Shown here piece by piece: positions 42,680 to 51,913 of a DNA stretch of 64,000 nt. Each line of letters starts with the position of its first letter. The first letter of the stretch is position 1. A program made the position numbers and the translations under genes. The stretch covers positions 1,550,001 to 1,614,000 of the forward strand of contig NZ_CP030064.1 of NCBI RefSeq assembly GCF_003990725.2, given 5' to 3'. The stretch comes from Halorubrum sp. PV6 (GTDB lineage Archaea; Halobacteriota; Halobacteria; Halobacteriales; Haloferacaceae). The notes beneath the pieces were generated by a model. It had not been told where the DNA came from. It saw nothing but the letters and a program-made list of their open reading frames with translations, and ran no database searches.

Positions 42680-42902
42680 TCCCCCTACTCGCGGACGACG
42701 CGTCCGTATGCACTAACTCGGAATTCGGTCGCCGATCGATCTGATCGGCGGCATCTCCGTTTCTTTCACACGTACCACACTCTCCGAGCGGCGGCCATCA
42801 CATTCTCCCGAGCGACGCCCCCACCCCACAGCGACGCCCACGCAGAGCCCGCCGACCGGCTAGATCGACCGTTTAAATACGAACGCGGGTGAAGCCGGCG
42901 TA

Positions 42903-43601
42903 GTGAGCGATCCAATTCCGACCGGCTGTCAGCCGGTCGACGACCTGTTGGGCGGGGGGTTCGAGCGCGGGGTCGTCACGCAGGTGTACGGACCGCCCGC
43001 GGCCGGCAAGACCAACCTCGCGCTCGCCGCCGCCGTCTCGGTCGCGTCGGGCGGCGAACGCGCGCTGTTTATCGACACCGAGGGGCTCTCTATCGACCGG
43101 TTCGAGCAGATGGCCGAAGGGCGGACCGACGCCGACGAGACGGTCGAGACCATCGCCTCGCGGCTGGTTATCTCCGAGGCGTACGACTTCGCCGACCAGC
43201 GCGAGGCCGTCCGCGACGCCGAGGAGCTCGCCGACGAGGTCGAACTGATCGTGTTAGACTCCGCGACCGGCTTCTATCGGCTCGAACGCGCCGGCGACAC
43301 CGAGGGCGGCGAGTCGCTTCGCAAGGTCGCAAAGCAGGTGACGCACCTCCTGTCGCTCGCGAGGCGCCACGACATCGCCGTCGTCATCACGAATCAGGTG
43401 TTCACCGACCCCGACAGCGACCGCGACCGGGCGCTCGGCGGGAACACGCTCAACCACTGGACCGGAGCGATCGCCCGCGTCGACCGGTTCCGTGGGGGAA
43501 ACCGCCGGATCACGCTGGAAAAGCACCGGTCGAAGCCCGCGGGCGACACCGCCACGTTCCGGATCGTGGGCGACGGGCTAGCCGAAGGCGGAGACGCGTA
43601 G
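42903..43601 (+). CDS. radB: DNA repair and recombination protein RadB
   Basis: The 232-residue protein starts at a GTG and has the RadB core: TGCQPVDDLLGGGFERG, Walker A YGPPAAGKTN (about 29-37) and Walker B VELIVLDSATG. It lacks the N-terminal HhH domain of RadA. RadB is a paralogue of RadA that assists homologous recombination. A TATA-like tttaaata at 42872-42879 is placed about 25 bases before the GTG. Confidence 0.92.
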   Translation: MSDPIPTGCQPVDDLLGGGFERGVVTQVYGPPAAGKTNLALAAAVSVASGGERALFIDTEGLSIDRFEQMAEGRTDADETVETIASRLVISEAYDFADQREAVRDAEELADEVELIVLDSATGFYRLERAGDTEGGESLRKVAKQVTHLLSLARRHDIAVVITNQVFTDPDSDRDRALGGNTLNHWTGAIARVDRFRGGNRRITLEKHRSKPAGDTATFRIVGDGLAEGGDA

Positions 43602-43736
43602 ACGCGCCACCCAGGGGGTGAGAGTCGGATATTCTCGGCGGCCACAAAAAGTAAAAACGAACGCGGTACCGCGCCGGCGCGGTCGGCGACGACCGAAGTC
43701 GACGAATCGGTCTGTTCGGACCGATTGGCGGCCGAG

Positions 43737-44876
43737 TTAGAGCTCGCCGAGTTTGTGCAGGAGCTGTCCGCGGTACTCCTCGTCGGCGTTGACGCCCTTG
43801 ATTTCGAGGACGTTGCGCTCCAGTTTGTCGAGCGCGACGTGGAAGGCGTGCTCGGCGCCGTACCCCTCGCCGGAGCCCGCGACCTGCCCCTCGTTGGTCC
43901 GGAGGCGGATCTGACACTGGATCAGGGGCGTGCCGCGGAGCTTCTCTTTGTGCGCGTGGAGTCGGACGTGCGCGTGGATGACGTGCATGTCCGCGTACTT
44001 GTCTGCCACCTGCTCGATGGACTCGACCACGTGTTCACGAGAGGTCGTGTCCAGCAGCTCGACGTTCGTGATCTGGACGTCCATCGAGTCCTGCTCGGTG
44101 AACGTGAGCGCGCGCAGCACGTCCGTCTTGGTCACCATGCCGGCGACGATGTCGGCGTCGTCGGGGGTGACGACCAGCCCGGAGACGTCGTTGTCGAACA
44201 TCCGGCCGACGACGGCTTCCGCGGTCTCCTCTGCGGTCGCGGTGACCACCGGGCTCGACATGATGTCGTACACCGGGATGTCGAGCATCCGGTCGATGTC
44301 GCCCGCGCGGTCGCCGCTGCCCTGTCGCTCGTGGTCGCGGACGACGAACTCGACGATGTCGTTGGTGGTCACGACGCCGACGAGCTGGCCCGACTCGTCG
44401 AGGACGGGCAGCCGCGAGATGCCGTTCTCGCGGAGGCGGTTGATCGCGCTGCCGACGCTGTCTTTCTCGTTGATCCCGATCACGTCGTCGGTCGCGACCT
44501 GACCGACGGTGATCGCGTCGAGGCTGTCGAGGACGGCCTCGAGGATCTGATCGACGGTGATGATTCCGTAGAGCTTCTCGCCTTCGTACACCGGGGCGAT
44601 CTTCACGTCGCCCTCGACGAGGAGCCGAGCGGTCTCACGGATGTCCTCGTGACGGTCGACCGACGGGGCCGACTTCATGACGGCCGACACCTTGGTGTCG
44701 TCCTCCATTCGAGAGCGCATCAGCTGTTTCTCGCCGACGACGCCGGCGTATTCGCCGTCCTCGACGACGATGATCCCTTTGGGGTTCTCGCGCTCGAAGA
44801 TAGACCGGACCTTGGCGAGTCGTTCGCTGACGTCGACCTCGACGTACTCCGGCACCGCGATATCAACAATATTCAT
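43737..44876 (-). CDS. Four-CBS-domain protein with a C-terminal HPF/RaiA-like domain
   Basis: The 379-residue protein begins MNIVDIAVPEYVEVDVSE. Residues 1-270 are four CBS motifs (VVGEKQLMRSR, GIITVDQIL, GVVTTNDIV, GMVTKTDVL), which normally bind adenine nucleotides. Residues 285-375 (HVRLHAHKEKLRGTPL, then AEHAFHVALDKLERNV) match the ribosome-hibernation factor HPF/RaiA fold, whose last helix reads AIDALIDKLDRQV in E. coli. I infer a nucleotide-sensing ribosome hibernation factor. The ATG at 44876 is chosen over one 29 codons upstream. Confidence 0.8.
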   Translation of the reverse strand: MNIVDIAVPEYVEVDVSERLAKVRSIFERENPKGIIVVEDGEYAGVVGEKQLMRSRMEDDTKVSAVMKSAPSVDRHEDIRETARLLVEGDVKIAPVYEGEKLYGIITVDQILEAVLDSLDAITVGQVATDDVIGINEKDSVGSAINRLRENGISRLPVLDESGQLVGVVTTNDIVEFVVRDHERQGSGDRAGDIDRMLDIPVYDIMSSPVVTATAEETAEAVVGRMFDNDVSGLVVTPDDADIVAGMVTKTDVLRALTFTEQDSMDVQITNVELLDTTSREHVVESIEQVADKYADMHVIHAHVRLHAHKEKLRGTPLIQCQIRLRTNEGQVAGSGEGYGAEHAFHVALDKLERNVLEIKGVNADEEYRGQLLHKLGEL

Positions 44877-45073
44877 GGTCCAATCTGAGAGTTGGACACG
44901 CCGGGTATTGAAAGTGCTGGAGCCGTCTCCGTCTGTGAGATCGTGCCTAGGAGCGACCGGCACACGTTTGCAAGGCCCTCTGCGCGAACGCGCTCACCGC
45001 GTCGAAACGGGACGGATCCCCGGCCGATCGCCCCGGTGAAAGGCTTTTGACGGTTACCGACGGAGAGAGGGGC

Positions 45074-45757
45074 GTGTACGACGCCGTCGTCCTCGACAAC
45101 GACGGGGTTCTCATCGGCCGAACCCCGTTCGACACCCTCAGGGAAGCCGCCTGGGACGCCTTCGTGAGCCTCGGCGTCGAGGATCCGGATCTGGCTCACG
45201 TCGACGACATCGCCGTCGGCGTCGACCCCGCCACGCTGACCGACATCTGCGAGCGCTACGGGCTCGACCCCGTCGAGTTCTGGCGGGTCCGTGACGAGAC
45301 CGCCTCGGTCGCACAGGTGGAGGCGGCGCGGAGCGGGCAGAAGACGCCGTACGAAGACGTCGACGCGCTCCGCCACCTCGACGCCTCGCTCGGGGTCGTC
45401 TCCTCGAACCAACAGGCGACCGTCGACGCGCTCCTCGACCACTTCGGTCTCGCCGGGCGGTTCGAGGTCGCCTACGGCCGCGAGCCGTCCGTCGCCAGCC
45501 TCTCGCGCAAGAAGCCGTCGCCGTACTACATCGAGCGCGCGCTCGAAGCGCTCGACGCCGACACCGCCATCTTCGTCGGCGACAACGAGTCCGACGTTCT
45601 CGCGGCCGACAACGCCGGGATCGACTCGGCGTTCGTCCGGCGACCCCACCGCCGCTCGACCGAGCTCTCCTGTCAGCCGACCTACGAGATCGACGACCTC
45701 CACGACCTCGTGAGCATCTGCGGCCGGGCGCCCGTCGATCCCGAGACGGGCCTCTGA
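45074..45757 (+). CDS. HAD superfamily phosphatase
   Basis: The 227-residue protein from the GTG at 45074 has HAD motif I VVLDNDGVL, motif II SSNQQ, motif III with KKPSPYYIE and motif IV GDNESDVLAADNAG. It should be a small-molecule phosphatase of the phosphoglycolate phosphatase kind, with unknown substrate. An in-frame TTG at 45047 could extend it by nine residues; I prefer the GTG because motif I follows directly. Confidence 0.85.
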   Translation: MYDAVVLDNDGVLIGRTPFDTLREAAWDAFVSLGVEDPDLAHVDDIAVGVDPATLTDICERYGLDPVEFWRVRDETASVAQVEAARSGQKTPYEDVDALRHLDASLGVVSSNQQATVDALLDHFGLAGRFEVAYGREPSVASLSRKKPSPYYIERALEALDADTAIFVGDNESDVLAADNAGIDSAFVRRPHRRSTELSCQPTYEIDDLHDLVSICGRAPVDPETGL

Positions 45758-45832
45758 GTCGCCGACCGCCTCGCGTGCAGTCCGTCCTCGCGTCACCGAT
45801 CGACTTTTGAGCCGGTCGGTCCGAACGTCGCC

Positions 45833-46597
45833 ATGGATCTCCCGCCCGTCGGGCTCGGCACCATGGGAATCGACGACCCCGACACGATCGCGACGGCGCT
45901 GTCCGTCGGCTACCGACACCTCGACACCGCCCGGATCTACGGGAACGAAGCCGTCGTCGGCGACGGGCTCGCCGCGAGCGACGCGTCCCGCGACAGCGTG
46001 ACCGTCGCCACGAAGCTGTGGGTCGACGACCTCGACGCGGCGGACGTGGGCCCGACCGCCCGCGAGAGCGCCGACCTCCTCGGGGTCGACGCGCTCGACC
46101 TCCTCTACGTCCATCGCCCGCGCGGACCGTACGACCCGGCGACGACCCTCCCGGCGCTCGACCGGCTCGTCGACGAGGGGACCGTCGGACGGGTCGGCGT
46201 CTCCAACTTCGAGATCGACGACCTCGATCGCGCGCTGGGCACGCTGGACGCGCCCCTCGCCGCCCACCAGACCGAGCTGCACCCCCTCTTTTACCGGCCC
46301 GAGCTGCTCGACCACGCCCGCGAACACGGGTACGCCGTCGTCGCCTACTCGCCGCTTGCGGGCGGACGCGTCCGGGAGATAGACGCCGTAACCGAGATCG
46401 CGGCGACGCGCGACGCGACGCCCGAGGCGGTCGCGATCGCGTGGGCGACCGCGAAAGACCCCGTGGTGACGATCCCGAAGGCGTCGAGCGAGCGGCACCT
46501 CCGCGCCAACCTCGCGGCCGCCGAGATCGACTTGACGCCCGAGGAGGTCGCCGCGATCGACGCGGTCGACCGCGAAGTCGAACTGTTCCCGGAGTGA
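45833..46597 (+). CDS. Aldo/keto reductase
   Basis: The 254-residue TIM-barrel has the AKR tetrad: Asp and Tyr in DTARIYGNE, Lys in VATKLWVD, and His in LYVHRPRG. The C-terminal IPKASSERHLRANLAA is the NADPH-binding signature. It reduces carbonyls with NADPH; the substrate is open. It is 75 bases downstream of the HAD gene on the same strand. Confidence 0.9.
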   Translation: MDLPPVGLGTMGIDDPDTIATALSVGYRHLDTARIYGNEAVVGDGLAASDASRDSVTVATKLWVDDLDAADVGPTARESADLLGVDALDLLYVHRPRGPYDPATTLPALDRLVDEGTVGRVGVSNFEIDDLDRALGTLDAPLAAHQTELHPLFYRPELLDHAREHGYAVVAYSPLAGGRVREIDAVTEIAATRDATPEAVAIAWATAKDPVVTIPKASSERHLRANLAAAEIDLTPEEVAAIDAVDREVELFPE

Positions 46598-46696
46598 GGT
46601 CGGTCGATCCACGTTACTGCGTATTTGAATCGCCGCTCGGAGAGAGATAGACACGATCCCGCGTCGTTTTTATATCGCCTCACCGTCCGGTTCGGT

Positions 46697-47623
46697 ATGA
46701 CCGAGACGAGCGGCCGGGACGCCGACGACGGCACGCAGATTATCGACGGCGAGGCGGTCGCCGCCGACGTTCGCGACGACGTGGCCGCACACGTCGACAC
46801 GCTGGACGCGGCGGGCGTGACGCCGGGCCTCGCGACCGTACTGATGAGCGACGACCCCGCGAGCGAGACGTACGTCTCGATGAAACAGCGCGACTGCGAG
46901 GAGGTCGGCATCGAGAGCGTCCACGTCGAAATCGACGCCGACGCGCCGGCCGCGGAGCTGTACGACACCATCGACGACCTTAACGCCCGCGAGGACGTCC
47001 ACGGCATCTTAGTCCAGCTCCCCGTCCCCGACCACGTCGACAAACGGCAGGTCCTCCGGCGGATCGCCCCCGAGAAGGACGTGGACGGCTTCCACCCGGA
47101 GAACGTCGGACGGCTCGTCGCCGGCGACGCCCGGTTTAAACCCTGCACCCCGCACGGCGTCCAGAAGCTGCTCGCGGCGTACGACGTGGAGACCGAGGGC
47201 GCCGACGCGGTCGTCGTCGGCCGGTCGGACATCGTGGGGAAGCCGATGGCGAACCTGCTGATCCAGAAGGGGCCGCTCGGCAACGCGACCACGACGGTCT
47301 GTCACTCGCGGACCACGGATGTCGAACAGAAGGTGGCGGGCGCGGACATCGTGATCGCTGCGGTCGGGATTCCGGAGTTCATCGACGGCTCGATGCTCAA
47401 ACCGGGCGCGACCGTGATCGACGTGGGCATCAACCGGGTCGACGCGGACACCGACAAGGGGTACGCGCTGGTCGGCGACGTGGAACACGAGTCGGCGACG
47501 GCCGTCGCGGGCGCGATCACGCCCGTCCCCGGCGGCGTCGGGCCGATGACCCGCGCGATGTTGCTCTACAACACGGTGAAGGCGGCCGGACTGCAGTCGG
47601 ACGTGTCGATCGACCTCGACTGA
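46697..47623 (+). CDS. folD: Methylenetetrahydrofolate dehydrogenase / cyclohydrolase FolD
   Basis: The 308-residue protein has the FolD catalytic Lys in TYVSMKQRDCEEVGI, the substrate loop GILVQLPVPDH and the dinucleotide site GRSDIVGKPMANLL. It converts methylene-H4folate to formyl-H4folate with NADP. The glycine-cleavage genes at 58-62 kb would feed it. The ATG at 46697 is chosen over an upstream one because family sequence begins after it. The last codons lie in a 22-bp tandem duplication. Confidence 0.93.
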   Translation: MTETSGRDADDGTQIIDGEAVAADVRDDVAAHVDTLDAAGVTPGLATVLMSDDPASETYVSMKQRDCEEVGIESVHVEIDADAPAAELYDTIDDLNAREDVHGILVQLPVPDHVDKRQVLRRIAPEKDVDGFHPENVGRLVAGDARFKPCTPHGVQKLLAAYDVETEGADAVVVGRSDIVGKPMANLLIQKGPLGNATTTVCHSRTTDVEQKVAGADIVIAAVGIPEFIDGSMLKPGATVIDVGINRVDADTDKGYALVGDVEHESATAVAGAITPVPGGVGPMTRAMLLYNTVKAAGLQSDVSIDLD

Positions 47624-47655
47624 GCGGTCGCCGGACCTCGACTGAGCGGTCGCCG
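47612..47655. repeat. 22-bp tandem duplication spanning the folD stop codon
   Basis: A 22-base unit at 47612-47633, which includes the last codons and the TGA of folD, is repeated exactly at 47634-47655. The second copy is non-coding. Confidence 0.9.
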
Positions 47656-47725
47656 TCGCCGCCCGCGAACCGCCGCCCGGCCACGGCTCGACTCTTTTAA
47701 GTGAACTTGGGGCGAGCGACTCGAC

Positions 47726-48784
47726 ATGACCGACGAACGGATCGTCATCCTTGCTCACGAGAAGTTCCCGGACCGCGCGAAGACCGCCCTCGGCGTGATG
47801 CGCTACGGCGACCAAGACGTCCGGGCCGTCCTCGACCGCGACACCGCCGGCGACAGCGTCAGCGACCACGTCCCCGACGTGGCGGACGCCCCGGTCGTCG
47901 CCTCCTTCGACGACGCGCTCGCGGCCGCCGACGCCGACGTGGACGCCTTATATATCGGCATCTCGCCGATCGGCGGCGAGTTCGACGAGTCGTGGCGGGA
48001 CGACGTCGAGGCGGCGATCGAGGCCGGCTGTGACGTGGTGAGCGGGCTCCACTACTTCTTAAACGAAGACGCGGAACTCGCGGCGCTGGCCGACGAGCAC
48101 GGCGTCGACCTCGTCGACGTCCGCGAGCCGGCCGACGATCTGACGGTCGCGAGCGGCGCCTCCCGCGACGTGGCCGCCGACGTGGTGTTGACCGTCGGGA
48201 CCGACTGCTCGGTCGGGAAGATGACGGCCTCGCTCGAAATCGTCGCCGCCGCCCGCGAGCGCGGCATCGACGCCGCGTTCGTCCCGACCGGCCAGACCGG
48301 GATCATGATCGCCGGGTGGGGGAACCCGATCGACCGCGTCGTCTCCGACTTCACCGCGGGCGCGGTCGAGGAGATGCTCGTCGAACTCGGCGACGACCAC
48401 GACCTCCTCGTCGTCGAGGGGCAGGGCAGCATCGTCCACCCCGCGTACTCGGCGGTCACCTGCGGGATCCTCCACGGCGCGATGCCGGACGGTCTCGTCC
48501 TCTGTCACGCGGCTGGTCGCGAGGCGGTCCACGGCTACGAGTCCTTCTCGCTGCCGCCGCTCGCCGACTACGTCGACCTCTACGAGGGACTCGCGGCGCC
48601 GGTAAACGAGGCGAGCGTCGTCGCCGGCGCGCTCAACACCAAGGACGTCGACGACGACGCGACGGCCGCGGACGCGGTCGACGACTTCGCCGCGGACCTC
48701 GGCGCGCCGGCCGCCGACCCGGTCCGTGACGGCGCCGACCGGATCGTGGACGGAATCGTCGACGCGGGGCTCGGCGCCGAATGA
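47726..48784 (+). CDS. dgcN: DUF1611 family D-glutamate N-acetyltransferase (DgcN-like)
   Basis: The 352-residue protein has a Rossmann-like N-terminal domain and a C-terminal P-loop domain with GTDCSVGKMTASLEI and the LLVVEGQGSIVHPAYSAV motif of DUF1611. Bacterial DgcN acetylates D-glutamate, and DgcA, the next gene here, epimerises the product. Its stop overlaps the dgcA ATG by 4 bases (atga). The assignment rests on this pairing and on the family. Confidence 0.8.
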   Translation: MTDERIVILAHEKFPDRAKTALGVMRYGDQDVRAVLDRDTAGDSVSDHVPDVADAPVVASFDDALAAADADVDALYIGISPIGGEFDESWRDDVEAAIEAGCDVVSGLHYFLNEDAELAALADEHGVDLVDVREPADDLTVASGASRDVAADVVLTVGTDCSVGKMTASLEIVAAARERGIDAAFVPTGQTGIMIAGWGNPIDRVVSDFTAGAVEEMLVELGDDHDLLVVEGQGSIVHPAYSAVTCGILHGAMPDGLVLCHAAGREAVHGYESFSLPPLADYVDLYEGLAAPVNEASVVAGALNTKDVDDDATAADAVDDFAADLGAPAADPVRDGADRIVDGIVDAGLGAE

Positions 48785-49827
48785 CGCTCGAAACCGAGTT
48801 CGAACGCGTCTCGATCCCCCTCGCCGACCCGTTCACGATCGCTCGGGGGACCCAGACCGACGCCGAGAACGTGATCGTCCGGATCGCAGACGAGGCCGGG
48901 ATGACGGGCGTCGGCGGCGCGGCCCCCTCGGCCCACTACGGCGAGACCGCGGACACGGTCGAAGCCGTCCTCCCGGCCCTGCTCGACGCGGTCGAGCGCG
49001 TCGGCGACCCCCACGCTATCGCCGAGATCGAGCGCGAACTGGCGGGGGTCGTGGCCGACAACCCGGCCGCCCGCGCCGCCGTGTCGATCGCCGTTCACGA
49101 CCTCGCGTCGAAGCGGCTCGGCGTCCCGCTACACCGGCTCTGGGGGCTCGACCCCGCGGCCGCGCCCGCGACCTCGTTCACGATCGGACTCGACGAGACG
49201 GACCGAGTCCGCGAGAAGACCGCGGCGGCGGTCGAGGCGGGCTACCCGATCCTCAAGATCAAACTGGGAACCGACCGGGACCGCGAGCTGATCGAGGCGG
49301 TCCGGGAGGCCGCGCCCGACGCCCGCGTTCGGGTCGACGCCAACGAGGCGTGGACGCCCCGCGAGGCGGTCGCGAAGAGCGAGTGGCTCGCCGACCGCGA
49401 GGTGGAGTTCATCGAGCAGCCGGTGGCCGCGTCGAACCCCGAGGGGCTCAAGTTCGTCTACGAGCGCTCCGCGCTCCCGATCGCCGCCGACGAGTCCTGC
49501 GTGACGCTGTCCGACGTTCCGGCGGTCGCCGACCGCTGTGACATCGCGAACCTCAAGCTGATGAAGACCGGCGGACTGCGGGAGGCCCGCCGGATGATCG
49601 CCGCCGCGCGCGCTCACGGGTTGGAGGTGATGTGCGGCTGTATGATCGAGTCGAACGCGTCGATCGCCGCGGCCGCACAGCTCGCGCCCCTGCTCGATTA
49701 CGCCGACCTCGACGGGTCGCTCCTGCTCGACGGCGACCCCTACGAGGGAGTCGAGATGGACGGCGGCGAGATCCGACTCGGCGAGCAGGGACGCGCGGGG
49801 ACCGGCGCGCGGCTCGGCTCGGAGTAG
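48781..49827 (+). CDS. dgcA: Enolase-superfamily N-acetyl-D-glutamate racemase / dipeptide epimerase (DgcA-like)
   Basis: The 348-residue protein has the enolase-superfamily lysines in LKIKLGTD (KxK) and the metal ligands in RVDANEAW, EFIEQPV and IAADESC, plus the second lysine in ANLKLMKTGG. Paired with DUF1611 it would carry out racemisation in the D-glutamate pathway. It could also be a dipeptide epimerase, the sister function. Confidence 0.85.
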   Translation: MTLETEFERVSIPLADPFTIARGTQTDAENVIVRIADEAGMTGVGGAAPSAHYGETADTVEAVLPALLDAVERVGDPHAIAEIERELAGVVADNPAARAAVSIAVHDLASKRLGVPLHRLWGLDPAAAPATSFTIGLDETDRVREKTAAAVEAGYPILKIKLGTDRDRELIEAVREAAPDARVRVDANEAWTPREAVAKSEWLADREVEFIEQPVAASNPEGLKFVYERSALPIAADESCVTLSDVPAVADRCDIANLKLMKTGGLREARRMIAAARAHGLEVMCGCMIESNASIAAAAQLAPLLDYADLDGSLLLDGDPYEGVEMDGGEIRLGEQGRAGTGARLGSE

Positions 49828-49872
49828 AAAAGACGGTTCGACAACGCCCGCGCGACCGCCGGCTCTCGCGTC

Positions 49873-50751
49873 TCAGTTCCGCTGCTCGTTGGCGTCGGAC
49901 TCCGACTCGGCCAGCTCGACGTCGACCTCCTCTGCGGGGTCGCTGTCGAGTTCGGCTTCGAGGTCGTCGGCGTCGATCTGCGATTCGATGTCGGCCAACT
50001 CGTCGTCTATCTCCTCGTCGCTGCTTCCCTCGGGAGCCTCGTCTGCGGGGTCGCTCTTGCCGAGTTCGCCTTTCAGCGTCTCCAGTTCGGCGTTGACCTC
50101 GCTGTCCGTCGAGAGGCTTTCGAGTTCGCGGTCGATGCTGTCCTTGTCCGAGAGCGCGTCCTCGAAGGCGCCGGAGTCTTCGAGTTCGTCCATCGCCTCT
50201 GCGCGCGCCTCCATCTCTTCGGTTCGCTCTTCGGCGCGCTCGATGGAGCGGCTCACGTCCTCCATCTCGTCGCCGACGCCCGTCATGGCCTCGGAGACGC
50301 GCGAGGAGGCCTCGGCGGCCTCGTACCGGGCCTTCATCGTCTCCTTTTTGGTGCGGAACTCCTCGATGCGGTTCTGGAGCCGGTTTTTCTTCTCGACGAG
50401 CTGCTCCTGCGTGTCGCTCAGATCGGCGATCTGGCCCTCCAGCTCCTCTATCTGGGCCATCTTCGACTTCTTCTTTTCGAGCGCCTTGCGCGCGAGGTCG
50501 TCGCGGTCCTGCTGGACCGCCTCGCGGGCCTGCCGGTTGTGCTTCTCGACGTTCTCATCGAGCTTTCGTTTCTGGATCTCTAAGCGCTTCTTCTGTGTCG
50601 TCAGGTCGGCGATTCCCTGCTTGACGTCCTGTAACTCGTCGCGCATCTGTTCGTACGAGTAGTCGAGCGACTCCGTCGGGTCCTCCGCGCGGTTGAGGAG
50701 GGCGTTCACCTTCGAGCGGATGACGTAGGAGGCGCGAGAGAGAATTCCCAT
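49873..50751 (-). CDS. PspA/IM30 family coiled-coil protein
   Basis: The 292-residue protein begins MGILSRASYVIRSKVNALL and is almost wholly coiled coil to about residue 215, then has an acidic disordered tail (residues 215-292). PspA/IM30 proteins are ESCRT-III relatives that bind and remodel membranes. Acidic tails of this length are a haloarchaeal adaptation. Confidence 0.88.
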   Translation of the reverse strand: MGILSRASYVIRSKVNALLNRAEDPTESLDYSYEQMRDELQDVKQGIADLTTQKKRLEIQKRKLDENVEKHNRQAREAVQQDRDDLARKALEKKKSKMAQIEELEGQIADLSDTQEQLVEKKNRLQNRIEEFRTKKETMKARYEAAEASSRVSEAMTGVGDEMEDVSRSIERAEERTEEMEARAEAMDELEDSGAFEDALSDKDSIDRELESLSTDSEVNAELETLKGELGKSDPADEAPEGSSDEEIDDELADIESQIDADDLEAELDSDPAEEVDVELAESESDANEQRN

Positions 50752-50926
50752 AGTCGGTATACGCGCTCCACCCGTTAAAACCTCATGTGGTCTGCGGGCT
50801 GACTGGACTCGCGAGACGTGACGAGGCGCCGTCGCGCGGCCGTACAGCCGAGATCTGCGCGGCGGGGCTCGGTCTCGTGCCGCTCTTTCGTAAAGACTTA
50901 TTCACACTGTTGTACAAATCCCCGAC

Positions 50927-51898
50927 ATGGATATCGGTGTGTTAACGGTTCCGCTGGGTGCCGAATCACTCGACGACGTGGCCGCGTATCTCGACTCCAT
51001 CGGCGTCGACGCGGTGGAACTCGGCGTCGGCGGCTGGCCGGGCGAAGACCACGTCGACCGCGAGGCGCACCTCGCCGACGAGTCCGCCCGAGACGCGCTG
51101 CTCGACTCACTCGACGAACACGACCTCCGCATCTCCGCGCTGGCGACCCACAACAACCCGCTCCACCCGGACGAGGAGCGCGCCGCGGCGGCCGACCGCG
51201 AGCTCCGCGAGGCGATCGAACTGGCCGACCTGCTCGGCGTCGACACCGTCACCTGCTTCTCCGGGCTCCCCGCCGGCGCGCCCGGGGACTCGACGCCAAA
51301 CTGGATCACGGCGCCGTGGCCGAGCGAACACGCCGACGCCCACGAGTACCAGTGGGACGAGGTCGCGATCCCGTACTGGCAGGAGTTGGCGAAACACGCC
51401 GACCACCACGGCGTCGACGTCGCCATCGAGATGCACCCGAACATGCTCGTCTACGAGCCGACGGGGATGCTCGCGCTGCGGGAGGCGACGAACGAGCGGA
51501 TCGGCGCCAACTTCGACCCGTCGCACCTCTACTGGCAGGGCATCGACGTGACCGAGGCGATCCGCTTCTTGGGCGACCACGACGCGATCCACCACTTCCA
51601 CGCGAAGGACACGAAGGTGTACGACGCGAAGGCCCGCGTGAAAGGCGTCCTCGACACGACGAGTTACACCGACGAGCCGGAGCGCTCGTGGCTGTTCCGC
51701 TCTATCGGCTACGGCCACGACGAGGGCCACTGGAAGGACGTCGTCTCGACGCTCCGGATGGTCGGCTACGAGGGCGCACTCTCCATCGAACACGAGGACT
51801 CGCTGACTTCCTCGCGTGAGGGGTTAGAGAAGGCGGTCGACGTGCTCGACCGAGCGGTCTTCGAGACGAAGCCGGGCGACGCCTACTGGGCGGAGTGA
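50927..51898 (+). CDS. Sugar phosphate isomerase/epimerase (AP endonuclease 2 / xylose-isomerase-like TIM barrel)
   Basis: A 323-residue TIM barrel with the family metal ligands in VDVAIEMHPNMLVYEP (Glu), GANFDPSHLYWQG (Asp/His), IHHFHAKDTKV (His) and ALSIEHEDSL (Glu). The typical partner is a Gfo/Idh/MocA dehydrogenase, which follows 15 bases later. Together they probably act in the breakdown or conversion of a sugar or polyol. Confidence 0.87.
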   Translation: MDIGVLTVPLGAESLDDVAAYLDSIGVDAVELGVGGWPGEDHVDREAHLADESARDALLDSLDEHDLRISALATHNNPLHPDEERAAAADRELREAIELADLLGVDTVTCFSGLPAGAPGDSTPNWITAPWPSEHADAHEYQWDEVAIPYWQELAKHADHHGVDVAIEMHPNMLVYEPTGMLALREATNERIGANFDPSHLYWQGIDVTEAIRFLGDHDAIHHFHAKDTKVYDAKARVKGVLDTTSYTDEPERSWLFRSIGYGHDEGHWKDVVSTLRMVGYEGALSIEHEDSLTSSREGLEKAVDVLDRAVFETKPGDAYWAE

Positions 51899-51913
51899 GA
51901 CGGGGGACACACC

